A stretch of 32,211 nt of DNA from Cytidiella melzeri (lineage: Eukaryota > Basidiomycota > Agaricomycetes > Polyporales > Irpicaceae). The stretch spans positions 1 through 32,211 of the forward strand of contig JABYQR010000456.1 of the NCBI GenBank assembly GCA_022592445.1, given 5' to 3'. Each line of letters begins with the position of its first letter. Positions within the stretch are counted from its first letter, which is position 1. The position numbers and the translations under genes were made by a program. Below, piece by piece: positions 1-10,282 of the stretch. The notes beneath the pieces were generated by a model. It ran no database searches. It saw nothing but the letters and a program-made list of their open reading frames with translations, and had not been told where the DNA came from.

Positions 1-191
1 CTCACTGCCCACCAGTTGATGAGCTCTGATCCCACTGATCAGCCTCAACCTCGTCGTTCTACGCGCGAACGACACCAAACCAATTTCTTCGAGGCACTAT
101 CCCTCGTACCACTCGCAGGAGATGTACCCTGGTCTTCACTCCTACTCCAACTCCTCCTCCTGCTCCTACTCCTCCTACTCAACAACTCACA

Positions 192-3100
192 ATGTCTTCC
201 GCTTCTCGCGCTGGTACTCCAGGTCCTGCACCTTCTGCTGGACCTTCTGACAATGTCCCTACTACCTCAGCTGTTGCCGACCATCCCACTGCCCACAACA
301 CGGCATCACGACGAGTCTCAGCACCCCCTTCTGATTGCCGTCGCACTCCATTCAACACTCTCCGCAACGACTTCGCTCGCTGTCACACCACTAAGCCATC
401 GTCGGACGATAGCGACAATCCTATGGACGACAACGAGGCGCACGAAAGGCGAAGGGGCAAACTGCCCAGAGCCCGTCGTGCACCGTCCCCCTCACCATCT
501 GGCCCCACTGACTCTGCGCGAGCAGTGTTGTCCCTCCTTTCCGTGCCTCCAAAGCACAATGTGGAGTATACTATGTCACTTAGCGACGTCCACAAAGCCT
601 TCACAGACGTTGGCAAACTTACAGGTCCTGATACCTGGCCGATGTGGAAATTCCGCGTCGATACTGCAATGTCGACCATCGTCGACTTCTACAACTATAG
701 GGGTGGTCTGACCATTCCTCAAGAGGTCCAACGGGCCGTCTTCAATGTCCTGGCGGGACACATCACAGACTCTGTGATGGCAAACTATCTCAACGAGACC
801 GCGCCCCACAGACTCATGGAGAAACTCTCCGAATGGTTCAAGCCGACTTCCACTATGTCGGATGCGAATGAAAATTTCCAACTCTTCTCCCTCCGCCGCC
901 CTGTCCACGAAATGGACAAACTACTTGACGACGCGCACAATCTCTACTCGAAGATTCTGTCCAAGGGTATTGAATTCCCTCAACATATCTTCTACTCCGC
1001 CCTCGTTGGCATCATTCCCCCCGCCTATGCGCACACTCGCGCTAGCTACGAGGCTGGCGTGCGTTCTCGTACTCCTGCGGGCAAGAAGTACGACTACAAT
1101 CCTATCTTGCTGAGTGTCGAGGTCCGCCGTGACTTCCATAGTTGACGACTCGCTCATCCACTTGACCGCTCTCGGTCCAAGGGTTCGTCAACCCTCGTCC
1201 CTCGCGATAGGCCCGATGGTGGTTCATCCGCCGCGTCGCCAGCAGTTGACAAACGTGTCGAACGTCCGGCAAAAGCCACTTCCTCCGCTCGTGCGGCCGC
1301 TGCTCCTTACTCTAAGGAGAAGTCCGTTCGTGACACTTCAAAGATGAAGTGTTACAACTGCAACGAGACAGGCCACACGACGCCTACTTGCCCTTCACCC
1401 TGGACAGAGAAGTCCAAGGAGGCAATGAAGAGGAAGGGTATCACCCGGAAGTCCGTCGCTGCTGGTGTCAAGGGCAAAGCTGCCACTGCTGCCGCTGTTG
1501 TCACTACTCCCGCTGTCGCTGGTCCGTCGACCACTACTCCTCGTCGCAACCAGAGCACGTGGGTGTCGGCTCTCTCTGAGTCCGACGTCACTATGCACGT
1601 GAGTACTTCACTTACTACTACTACTTTTCCTACTCTACTTCCACTGTATGCGACTTCGTCAACAGATGAGTCGATACACATTCTTGATACTGGCGCAACT
1701 ATACACTGTACGCCGTATCGAGACTTACTTTTCAATGTCCACTCTGTACCAACTATCGTACTGACTGTTGACAACTCAGAACAACTAGTTTTGAAACTCG
1801 CCGGTGACATGGTACTCGAGGTGGAGCAGGAAAGTGGTAAGCTTACTGAACTCTTGCTAAAGAACGTCTACTTCAACTCAACACTACCTTTCACTTTAAT
1901 CAGCATTGGAAAATTGGACTCTGATTATCGGTTTATGTTCTATCATGGACTTTGTACTATATATGACTCAAACTCGACTTGTGTGGCTGTTGTTAGAAAA
2001 TCAAATGATTTATACACGCTATCATCAACTCGAGTGACTTCTTTAGCAAGCGTGCATAGAACTGGCATTACTTTACTTGAACTACATAAAAAACTCGGTC
2101 ATCTTAGTTACTTCATGATCAAGAAACTACTTCAAACTTCGTCAATCATTACTGATCATATAACTGACCATACTGAAACTCCGTGTGAGGATTGTTTACT
2201 TAACAATATCCATCGCAATACTGTACCTAAACTTTGTTCTTCATTGTTAGCTGAAGCTTTCGGAGATCACTTTCATATCGACATCTTTGGGCCTCTACCC
2301 ACAGCGTCGATTACTGGTAAACATTAATACTGGTTGACTATTGTCGACGATGCTACTAGATGGTTAATACTTGCACCACTAGTTACTAAAGATGACGCCT
2401 ATACTCAATGGGTCATTTTCTCTACTGAACTTTTGACGCAATATGGTATTCGTGTCAAGATACTTCAAGCCGATAACGACGGTGTCTTTACCAGTAAAGC
2501 TATGACTGCTTACTTGAAAACTCAAGGAACTATACTATGTCTTACTGTACACGATACTCCTCAGCAAAACGGTGTTGCTGAGCGTGTACATCAAACTATT
2601 ATGAACTTGATTCGAGTAAACCTGCATACTGCATCTTTACCAAATCGACTATGGTGGTATGCTGCGTTATACGCAATGTATGTGTACAATTGTTCTCCTC
2701 GTACTATACTTAACTACAAAACTCCTTACTTTAAGCGATATGGCACTGATGCTAACCTTGATGGACTTCAAGTCTTTGGTCAGCCGTGCATCGTATACGA
2801 CGAATATCGCACAAATAAACTAGCATCTAAGGGTAAAAGGGGAGTCTGGATAGGCTTTGCTGAACACTCTAAAGGTCACTACGTTTACTTTGGACAACGT
2901 GTCGGAGTTGAACGTAACTTGCAATCTGTTGACTCTACGATACAAATTGAAGGGGAGAAAGAACCAAATGTCGAAAAACTTACTACTGAAAAACAACTTG
3001 AACTTGAGGACAACCCTCACATAGAACCAATGGAAATCGACGAGCCTGACCCTACTGGTCCAAGGCGTTCCAACAGAACTCCTCAACTATCGCGTAAAGC

Positions 3101-5154
3101 TCGTGGTCTAAACTACGACGAAGTAGACACTAACATTGCTTTCTACTTAACTGAGTTTAACGCTTACTATGCTGAGGACGTCGGTGATCCTGTCACTTTC
3201 AAAGATGTACTTAATCACCCTCTCAAAGACGATTGGTTTAAGTCTATGAAACTTGATGTTGATACACTAGAACAACTCAGCACTTGGGAATACTGTATCC
3301 TGCCGCCAAATGCCAACATTACTGGTTCTCGCTTTGTCTACAAGACCAAGTACGAACATGGCAAAGTTACTAAACTCAAGTCAAGACTTGTTGCGCAAGG
3401 ATACTCTCAGCACGATGGTATTGATTACTATGCAAACGACTTGTTCGCTCCAGTCGCGCACATGAGTTCTATGCGACTCATACTTACACTTGCGGCTTCA
3501 CTACACTTCGAGATTAACCAACTCGATGTTAAGTCTGCTTACTTATACGGTAAAATTAACGATGATGAAGATCTTTATCTTCGTCCGCCGCCTGGCGACT
3601 TACTGCCCAACTTGCCTAAGGGCTGGGTACTTAAACTACGCAAAACTATCTATGGCCTTAAACAAGCCGGACGTCGCTGGTACAAGGTACTATGCGATAT
3701 ACTTTTCCAACTTGGACTTAAGCATTCAGACTACGATAACGCTGTCTTCTACCTTTACAGGGGAGACAAACTAATACTTATACTCGCTGTTCATGTCGAC
3801 GATATTACTCTCTGTACTATTACTTCTGTTGTCGCTGAACAAATCGAGATAGCACTTAGACAACATGTCGAAGTAACAAACGGTGGTACTATCCACTGGA
3901 TGCTTGGCATGGAGATTGATTACGACAAAGCTTCTGGTGTTATCAAGCTTCGTCAACGCGATTATATTCAAACTACTGTACCGGCATGACCTAACGTTCG
4001 CGGCTTGTGACCGTGACCCTCAGATGTTCGAAGATTCGGATGTTTGAGAAGTGTTGTGACCCTGTGACCAATGTTCGAACATATCAATAGGCGCCTGTGG
4101 CCACTCGATGAAGGCGCGCGTCGGTCAAGGCGTGTGTCGCTAGCGTCGCTACTTGACAACAGCAGGCACCAGTCATATAAAATCATATCCTTGCGCACAC
4201 AGAGCGCCCCCCTCCAAAAAATTGCGCTAATTACGTAAGCACCCGCGGTCACACAATCAGCAGGATGTTCGCGACGGTCTGCGACCTGTGACCAACGTTC
4301 AAAATGGCGATGTTCGGAGGCCTTGTGACCGTGACGCGAACATTAGGTCATGCCGGTACAGTATACTTAAACGAAACAACTTTGACCATGATCATACACG
4401 CCGTACGCCTATGATACACGAGCACAACTTAGCCCCCTGTGACTCGAAAGAACCTCGTCAGGACGCTGACGCTATTTAACAATACATGTCTTTAGTCAGT
4501 GGTTTACGATACGTCGCTGACTGTACTCGACCAGACGTTGCATACTGCACTGGTCAACTTGCACGATACTTAGCTGACCCTTCTAAGGAACACTTCGCTG
4601 CAGCTAAACAGTGTTACCTATACTTGAAGGGAACGTGCGATTACTGGCTTGTCCTAGGAAACCAAGCAACTACTACTAATACTTCACTTGTCGGATACGC
4701 TGATTCTGACGGTATGACTACATACGGCAATAAACCAATAATGGGCTACACCTTCACATACAATGACTTGCTTATCTCTTGGTCAAGTAAGCGCGGTTCA
4801 CTCGTAACACTTTTGGTCACCGAAGCCGAATTATATGCCTTAGCGCATGCGTCAACTGAAGCTATATATCTAAAAGCACTCATTGACGAACTACTTAACT
4901 TTACTATGGATCCTGTCAAAATGTATACTGACAGTGCATCAACTATTGCCATTGTTAGCTCACCTGACAAGCAACATTTGCAACGAACTAAGCACTTCGA
5001 AATTCGTAAGAATTTCATCAGCGATCGTGTACTCAAGAAGTATATAACTATTCATCACATATCTTCTAACGATCAACGTGCTGATACACTTACTAAAGCA
5101 CTACCTCTCGAAAAACTCAAGCACTTCAATGAACTACTTCATATTTGTGCTTGA
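192..5154 (+). pseudogene. copia gag-pol polyprotein, interrupted
   Basis: One frame runs from ATG 192 to TGA 5152-5154 once the MITE at 3976-4361 and one TA are disregarded. Seen in order: a gag domain with the pattern TGPDTWPMWKFRV; a CCHC knuckle, CYNCNETGHTTPTC (from 1350); a protease motif, DTGAT (about 1687); an integrase HHCC finger, then a D,D,E core (D near 2280, D in ADNDG near 2470, E in VAERVHQ near 2580) and a KGKRGVWIGF motif; RT with DVKSAYLYG and HVDD in place of the common YVDD; and RNase H with YADSDG, TEAELYAL, YTDSAS and a final ADTLTKAL. Defects are TGA 1143-1145, TAA 2325-2327, TAA 4477-4479 and the MITE. The stops look like CGA or CAA codons changed by C to T. Domain calls are firm; loss of function is inferred from the stops. 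Confidence 0.92.
3976..4361. mobile_element. 386-bp MITE with TA target duplication, inside copia pol
   Basis: The ends are inverted repeats of 27 bp with one mismatch, starting CTGTACCGGCATGACCTAA. Both sides are flanked by TA (3974-3975 and 4362-4363). Removing the element with one TA rejoins the copia frame exactly, so the boundaries are well supported. It has no coding capacity. The inside holds several copies of GTGACC and ATGTTCG, including a CTTGTGACCGTGAC direct repeat near both ends, which could be subterminal transposase sites. A TA duplication fits the Tc1/mariner/pogo group; that assignment is inference. Confidence 0.88.
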
Positions 5155-5161
5155 AGGGGAG
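5154..5161 (+). other. copia polypurine tract
   Basis: AAGGGGAG lies between the pol stop codon and the TGTT start of the LTR. This is the usual place and composition for the plus-strand priming site in copia elements. Confidence 0.75.
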
Positions 5162-5331
5162 TGTTCGACTATATTAATTAGACGCTTAACGTACGAGCGC
5201 CGTAGTTACCGTATATATGACTTACTCTGATCAATGCAACGACACGCACTTTTGATCCCCAACTCCCACTGTGTGATCCTCCTCAGTCTTACTCTCTCAA
5301 CGCTGTCCTCTACTTGCATAGCCTTCTAACA
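5162..5331 (+). repeat. copia 3' LTR (170 bp)
   Basis: It starts TGTTCGAC just after the polypurine tract and ends CTAACA, giving the TGTT...AACA inverted ends expected of an LTR. The right boundary is confirmed independently, because the sequence from 5332 onward aligns to 15486 onward (the 3' LTR of element G). The partner 5' LTR is outside the window. Confidence 0.85.
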
Positions 5332-5944
5332 TCGCCTCCGTTCAACACGGACAATCATGTCATTGGTTGTCTTCTTGTGTCCATTCAAACCTCGGACCTA
5401 ACTCCGATTGGTTACCATTGTCTTCGTGCAACCCTTGGCCTTTGCATACCTCCGTTATCACTCCATTGGGTTTAACCCCAACTATGCCCTGTTTTGGGTT
5501 CAACCCTGTCTATCCCCTGTTTTGGGTTCAACCCCGTCTATCCCCTGTTTCAGGTTCAACCCCTTCTCTATTGATCTTTGCCTCATGGCTCACCTTTATA
5601 TTGTCCCTTGCTTCCGCACCTTGAGGGTCTTTTCCCCAATTGGCTTTCCAAGGCAGCTATTGTTCTCTGTGTATTTTTCTTCCTTTCTATTCCTCCAATT
5701 CGCTACCACTACTTTGGACTGGTCCAAAAGTAGTTGGGTCAACATGTATATATAGCCACCAGACATGGGGCTAGAGCCTCAGTCTATCCACTTCGTATCA
5801 ATATTCCTTCTATCAAACCATCATCTGTCTGCCTCTGTGCTTGACAGCGACTATGCGGCCTAGACCATCATTCGACCTTGTGTGTAGCTACACCAAGGGG
5901 TTCTGACTTGACAACTTGTCCCTTGATGATAGTCGGTCTTAACA
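5332..5944 (+). repeat. 5' LTR of element G, first ~127 bp cut off by copia
   Basis: Matches 15486-16041 in order, ending in the shared CTTAACA. Position 5332 aligns to 15486, so about 127 bp of LTR start should lie left of the copia element, outside the window. A TATATATAG box lies at 5746-5754 (TATAAG in the 3' copy). The homology contains a tandem GGGTTCAACCC(C/T)GTCTATCCCCTGTTT motif near 5500-5550 that is present fewer times in the 3' copy. Many differences between the copies are C/T changes at CpG. Confidence 0.85.
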
Positions 5945-6093
5945 TTTGGATAGACTCTTCTGGGTCTACCCCACGCACCAAGGAGATCAACTCGATTGGC
6001 AACAACTGCGGTCTTGCTGCAATCCCTTATCATCCTCGCTAGCCTTACCCTGGATGGGAAGCAGCAGCTATACACATCAGACATCAGAAACAT
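5945..6093 (+). other. leader between 5' LTR and gag of element G
   Basis: 150 bp between the end of the LTR and the first gag ATG. A primer-binding site would be expected here. TGGATAGACTC at 5947 is in the right place and starts TGG, but I cannot match it to a tRNA by eye. Confidence 0.4.
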
Positions 6094-7086
6094 ATGACAG
6101 TAGGAGCTGAAATGTTCCTCCCCTCCTACAAAAAGCCACACTTTTTCTACAAGAAGAAACGAGATGTCTATCTTGACCACAACAACGAGTGGGAACATTG
6201 CACAGCTGATATTTGTCCCAATTGTGAACTAGCAAACCAAACAGTAAGACCGCCACACCCAGACTTTGAAGTTGTGGACATTGCCCAAGTTGAGCGACAC
6301 TTGCGAGAAGCCAGAAGATGCAACAAGAGACAAGCAGAAGTACCATCTGTTAGCAACACACCACCACTATTGTTAGAAGAACTTACAGTAGCACCAAAGC
6401 CAACAATGAGTACCCCTGAAGAAGCAACACAAACCAAAGGTACTGGGAAAACAGCAGGTACCCAAGCACCAAGGACTGAAAGAGAACAAAGGCCATTCAC
6501 ACCATTCACTACCCCTGATGACAACAACTCTTCAGTCCCAGACCCACATCAACCCCTCTTTCAACCCTATGATGAGAAAGGTCATGAGAAGAGGAGACAA
6601 TTAGACCCTTTCGACCCCAAGTACCCCTTTGACAGATACTCCGACGCCCCAACCAATGACCGAGCACCACCTGAAAGCGAGTGGGAGAAGCTCAAACTCC
6701 GTGATCCCCAAGACTTTGACGGCAGGGCTGAAAAGTTTGACAAATAGTGGACCAACATGTTGATGTACATCAGGATGCAGCCCAACCGATTTGCTCTAGC
6801 CATACACAAGATTGTTTGCGTACTCAGCTACATAAACAGAGGGACGGCTGGACCATGGGCTATGCTGAAGAAGAAACAATACCTGATGGAAGAATTCCCA
6901 CACTGGAGAGAATTTTGCAATGAAGTGTTGATTTTCTTCCAAGACAAAGGACTGAGAACGAGCATTATCCAAGCTTGAAAGGGCAAATCAGGGTTTGAGA
7001 ACAATCCAAGAATACAACAATGATTTTTCCGTATTGCTGGGCCAGTACAGCGAGAACCGAGATGAAACAGCAGTGATGGCTTGGTA
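6094..7086 (+). pseudogene. Ty3-type gag of element G, 5' part
   Basis: The ATG at 6094 opens a frame of 217 codons to TAG 6745-6747. The frame continues straight on with the conserved capsid-like part (DPQDFDGRAEKFDK, then WTNMLMYIRMQPNRFAL and GTAGPWAMLKKKQYL). By family comparison the TAG stands where a Trp would be (KWWTNM in relatives). A second defect near 6955 shifts the frame; the following codons still read as gag (LERANQGLRTIQEYNNDF, then a YSENRDETAVMAWY stretch) up to the insertion point. The coding part resumes at 13184. No zinc knuckle is visible in what remains. Confidence 0.8.
7078..7086 (+). repeat. 9-bp target site duplication, left copy
   Basis: GGCTTGGTA lies directly left of the transposon end and again directly right of it at 13175-13183. 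Joining the flanks through one copy restores the gag reading MAWYKRGLKW, so the duplication and both ends are well supported. Confidence 0.93.
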
Positions 7087-7337
7087 CAGACTCCTACCCA
7101 GTCGCCGTCGGTCGGGAGAGCAGAGATATGCTGGGTCTCGAGGGATGTTTGGTTGTGTTTAGTGTGATACTGTATATAGAAATTGATCAATATTCCCAAC
7201 CTTATTTCTGCTTCCCTCCCTCCGACGACTGGCACTTAACAAGTGTAAACAATGATTGGCGCCCCGGCCGGCGCACGCGGACTTTCAAGTTAACTCGAAA
7301 AATAACTCGCATTTCGGATTATCACAATAATTGTGAC
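7087..7337 (+). repeat. left TIR of the RecQ/DUF6589 transposon
   Basis: Aligned by eye to the reverse complement of 12920-13174. Apart from scattered substitutions there are two indels: about 13-14 bp after GATCAAT (extra in the right copy) and about 9 bp after GGATTAT (extra in the left copy). A TATATA box lies at 7173-7178, about 190 bp upstream of the helicase ATG, so the TIR probably also acts as promoter. Confidence 0.92.
7173..7178 (+). promoter_or_regulatory. TATA-like box in left TIR
   Basis: TGTATATAGAAA lies about 190 bp upstream of the helicase start, and its mirror copy at 13083-13088 is similarly placed for the DUF6589 gene. Being inside the TIR, the same promoter would drive both genes inward. 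Position and sequence only; no transcript data. Confidence 0.4.
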
Positions 7338-7369
7338 GTAGACCGATTCACTAATATCCATCCACAACA

Positions 7370-10282
7370 ATGGAACATCGGTCCGAATCCTCTGGCTTTA
7401 CTCTACCTACGACTAGTAATACATTGCAGCAAATACCGACTATCGAAGAAATTCGTTCAGCATGCCAGGCCGTTTTTGGACTGAGGGCTTGCCGGCTGCA
7501 GTGTCTGTTCGCACAGGGTTTGCTTGGCCGGAAGGATGTACTCTTCGAGGTTGGCACCGGGGTCGGAAAGACTCTGGCGTTTTGGCTGCCTCTGCTATTT
7601 CGCCCACATGGTGTTCAGATAGTCGTGACTGCTCTGAATGTTCTCGGCGAGCAGAATGTTACCCAACTGGCTAAGGCTGGAATCAAAGCTGTCACGGTCA
7701 ACAGTGAATCCGCAACAGCTGCTAATTTCCAGGTGAGTCATTCAACGTCTCATATTACTCTGGCTTGTATCTGATAGATATCACGAGGCTATTGAAGATG
7801 GGATATATCGGGTGGTGATAGTCAGCCCCGAGCAGCTGATGAAGCGTGGCGGAGGTTTTGAGAGGCTATTGAAGAAGCCGGAGTTCGTCGGACGCATCAT
7901 TGGCGTCGTTTTTGATGAGGCACATTGCATTAGCACATGGGGTGCTTTTCGACCGGAATACAAAGCTCTTGAGCAGCTACGGCATGTGGTACTGAAAGAT
8001 ATACCTATCGCTGCTGCGTCCGCCACGCTACCTCACGCCGTGAAGGAGGATGTCATTAAAATATTGCATTTCCGTTCTGACAGATTGGTCCGAATATCTC
8101 GTCCCACAGACCGGCCGAACGTGCACTTGGCTGTGCGAAAGATTCAACACCCACTCTCCAGCTACCTCGATCTGGCATTTGTCCTCCCCTCGGATCCACA
8201 CAATCCCCCCTCTAAATTCATCATTTTTTTCGATAGTGTGGCAGAGGCAGTTGGTGCGGGAAAAATGCTACGGAGCCGCCTTCCAGCAGAACATGTTAAC
8301 AAGGTTTTTTGGTTTCACTCGGAGATGTCAGAGACATTCAAGAGGGATGCGGTCGAGAGGTTGAAGAGGGGAGAGTTGTGGGGCATATGCGCGACAGACG
8401 CGTTTGGCATGGTTAGTTCCCAATTATGTATGCATCTTTGTATTCTCAAGCTCATTCTATTCTAGGGGGTGGATATACCGGATATTTGTCTCGTAGTACA
8501 ATGGAGAGCTAAATGCAGCATGTGCGCGCTGTGGCAACGATTTGGGCGCGGGGCACGAGGTTCGGGTACAGAGGCAGTCGCAGTGTTCTACGTGGAGGCA
8601 AAACACTTTGACGAGGAGAGACGGAAGGCAGAGGCAAGAAGGCAAGCAAGACGGGCGAAGAACAAAAAGTGCGAGAAGGTGAAAGTGCTTACACCAAATC
8701 CAGCGGTCAATAACATGTCACCACAGCCTCCCTTTCCTGTAGCGGCAGCTCCTGCTCTTCGAGGTGACACTGAAGACAACCAGGCGATGGAGGATGATCA
8801 GCCGGAGGAAGTAAGTGACAACGAGGACGACGGCCCAAGCGTGACAGTAACTGTCCACGCCGAGACGTCGAACATCGCCGTTGATGAGGATCTCCGCGCT
8901 CGCTACAGCCAGGTCAAGCTAAGCACGCCAGGTCACAGTGGTAGGAAGAGGCCTGGTACTCACCTGGACCTCGAGAACGCCATGGACGACCTGATCAACG
9001 CCGACACGCGCAAGGACGTGAATTGCCGAAGAAAACCTATAACAATATATTTTAGCGGTGGTAAAGGTGGTAAGTGATTCTTACCTGATGGTGTGTTATC
9101 CACAAGCTGAGCAGACGTCAGACTCAGACCATCTGCTCTGCGACACGACGAGGGAACACGGTTGTTCGCGCTGTGCTATCAAGACGCCAAGACTGTGCTG
9201 CGATTTGCACGGCGCCAAAGCGCTGATCGACTCTCTGCATCCTCCCACCACCGTCGAGCGATTGGCTGGTGACTCGAAACGGTCTCGACTCAAGACATAC
9301 ACGACTGCGCCGGCCGATATGGAGTTGAAGGAGTCGCTACACCAGTGGAGAACCGCCAAGACTATACAGAAGTACGGGCGGGGCGGTCTGGCTGACTTTG
9401 GCCCTGGGGTTGTCATCCCCGACGCTATGCTCGCGCGAATCGTCGACTGCGCTCACCACGGCAAGATCGAGAGTACGGAAGACCTCGTGCGTGAGACGAA
9501 GTGGGCAGGAGTGGAGGTCTACGGTGACGAGGTTTTGCAGTTAATCCGGCAAGTACATCCGCCTGCTCGACCCCCTGCTTTCACCACAGTCGAACTCCGA
9601 GATTCTCGCACCTCCGACTCGACGCCTGAGGTCACGGCGTTGGCTCCAAAGGCTCAACGCAAGTGTGGTGCATGTAGGCAGCCCGGACATACCCGTAAGT
9701 CGCTATCGCTATAGATTTCGAACGCTAACTACTACTAATAGCTTGCCGCAGAACGAAGCAAAAAATGTCCCATGTGGACTACAACAACGCAGTCCAAAGC
9801 CGCAAAATCGAAAGAAAACATACCTCCCTCCCTCCCGCCATCCCATATCAATATCCCTCTTCGCTCGCCCGCCGAACTTGTCGTTTCAAGTAGCTCTACC
9901 GTGACCAATGTTGCTCGTGACGACGCTGCGTCTGCTTCTGCTCACACCGCCAACAACCCCCTCGACTCTCTACTGGCCTCCTTAACGGCGACTCCTCCTC
10001 AACGCGTGCTGACAGCTGATGGATCACTGGCCTATCGGCAACCCTCCCCCACCGCCTCGACAGCTTCCAACTCCATGAATACAGGTATGTTTTATCTGTC
10101 AACATCTAGTTATTGTGTGTCGCTCAACTACAATAGACTCGCTCACGTCCTCTATATCATCACACCCCTATACTCCAATCTCGACGGTCACATCTGCTAG
10201 TGTGACCTCAGCATCTTCTTCGGCGGTGGTCTCATCGGCATCCATGGCTTCGGGTCCTTCAGAAGCGAGAAGCGCGAACTGA
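7370..10282 (+). CDS. RecQ-like superfamily 2 DNA helicase, transposon-borne
   Basis: Model: 7370-7732, 7788-8411, 8466-9069, 9107-9694, 9752-10084, 10137-10282; five GT-AG introns (37-57 bp), all phases agree, 885 aa, no internal stop. RecQ-family enzymes unwind DNA 3'-5' using ATP. Visible motifs: a Q-like region, Walker A GTGVGKT (62-68), DEAH (164-167) within VFDEAHCISTWG, SAT (199-201), FGMGVDIPD (motif V, around residue 330), and QRFGRGARG (353-361, motif VI). After the helicase core come a Lys/Arg-rich stretch, an acidic stretch, a Cys-rich segment (CSRCAIKTPRLCCDLH) and a knuckle-like CGACRQPGHTQRSKKC formed across the exon 4/5 junction; the tail is Ser/Thr/Pro-rich. I see no HRDC domain. 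The final exon overlaps the DUF6589 gene antisense. The start is the first in-frame ATG after the TIR. Probably assists transposition, but this is inferred from context. Confidence 0.9.

Larger units (their letters stand above)
1..5331 (+). mobile_element. Ty1/copia LTR retrotransposon, 3' part
   Basis: Domain order is gag, zinc knuckle, protease, integrase, reverse transcriptase, RNase H, which is the Ty1/copia order with integrase before RT. It is followed by a polypurine tract (about 5154-5161) and a short LTR. The 5' LTR and probably the primer site lie left of the window. Bases 1-191 are leader; the frames there look like shadows. The element sits inside the 5' LTR of the next element (G), because LTR homology of G starts exactly where the copia LTR stops (5332). 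One MITE interrupts it. It is old enough to carry three stop codons, so it is probably not autonomous now. Confidence 0.93.

Noticed and set aside
16..711. 231-codon plus frame over the copia leader and gag
   Set aside because: Leu/Thr-rich composition shadow of the real gag frame that starts at 192.
7733..7787. Apparent one-base frameshift after the first helicase exon
   Set aside because: Using the acceptor CACGAG at 7787 in place of GATAG gives an in-phase junction, so no frameshift is needed.
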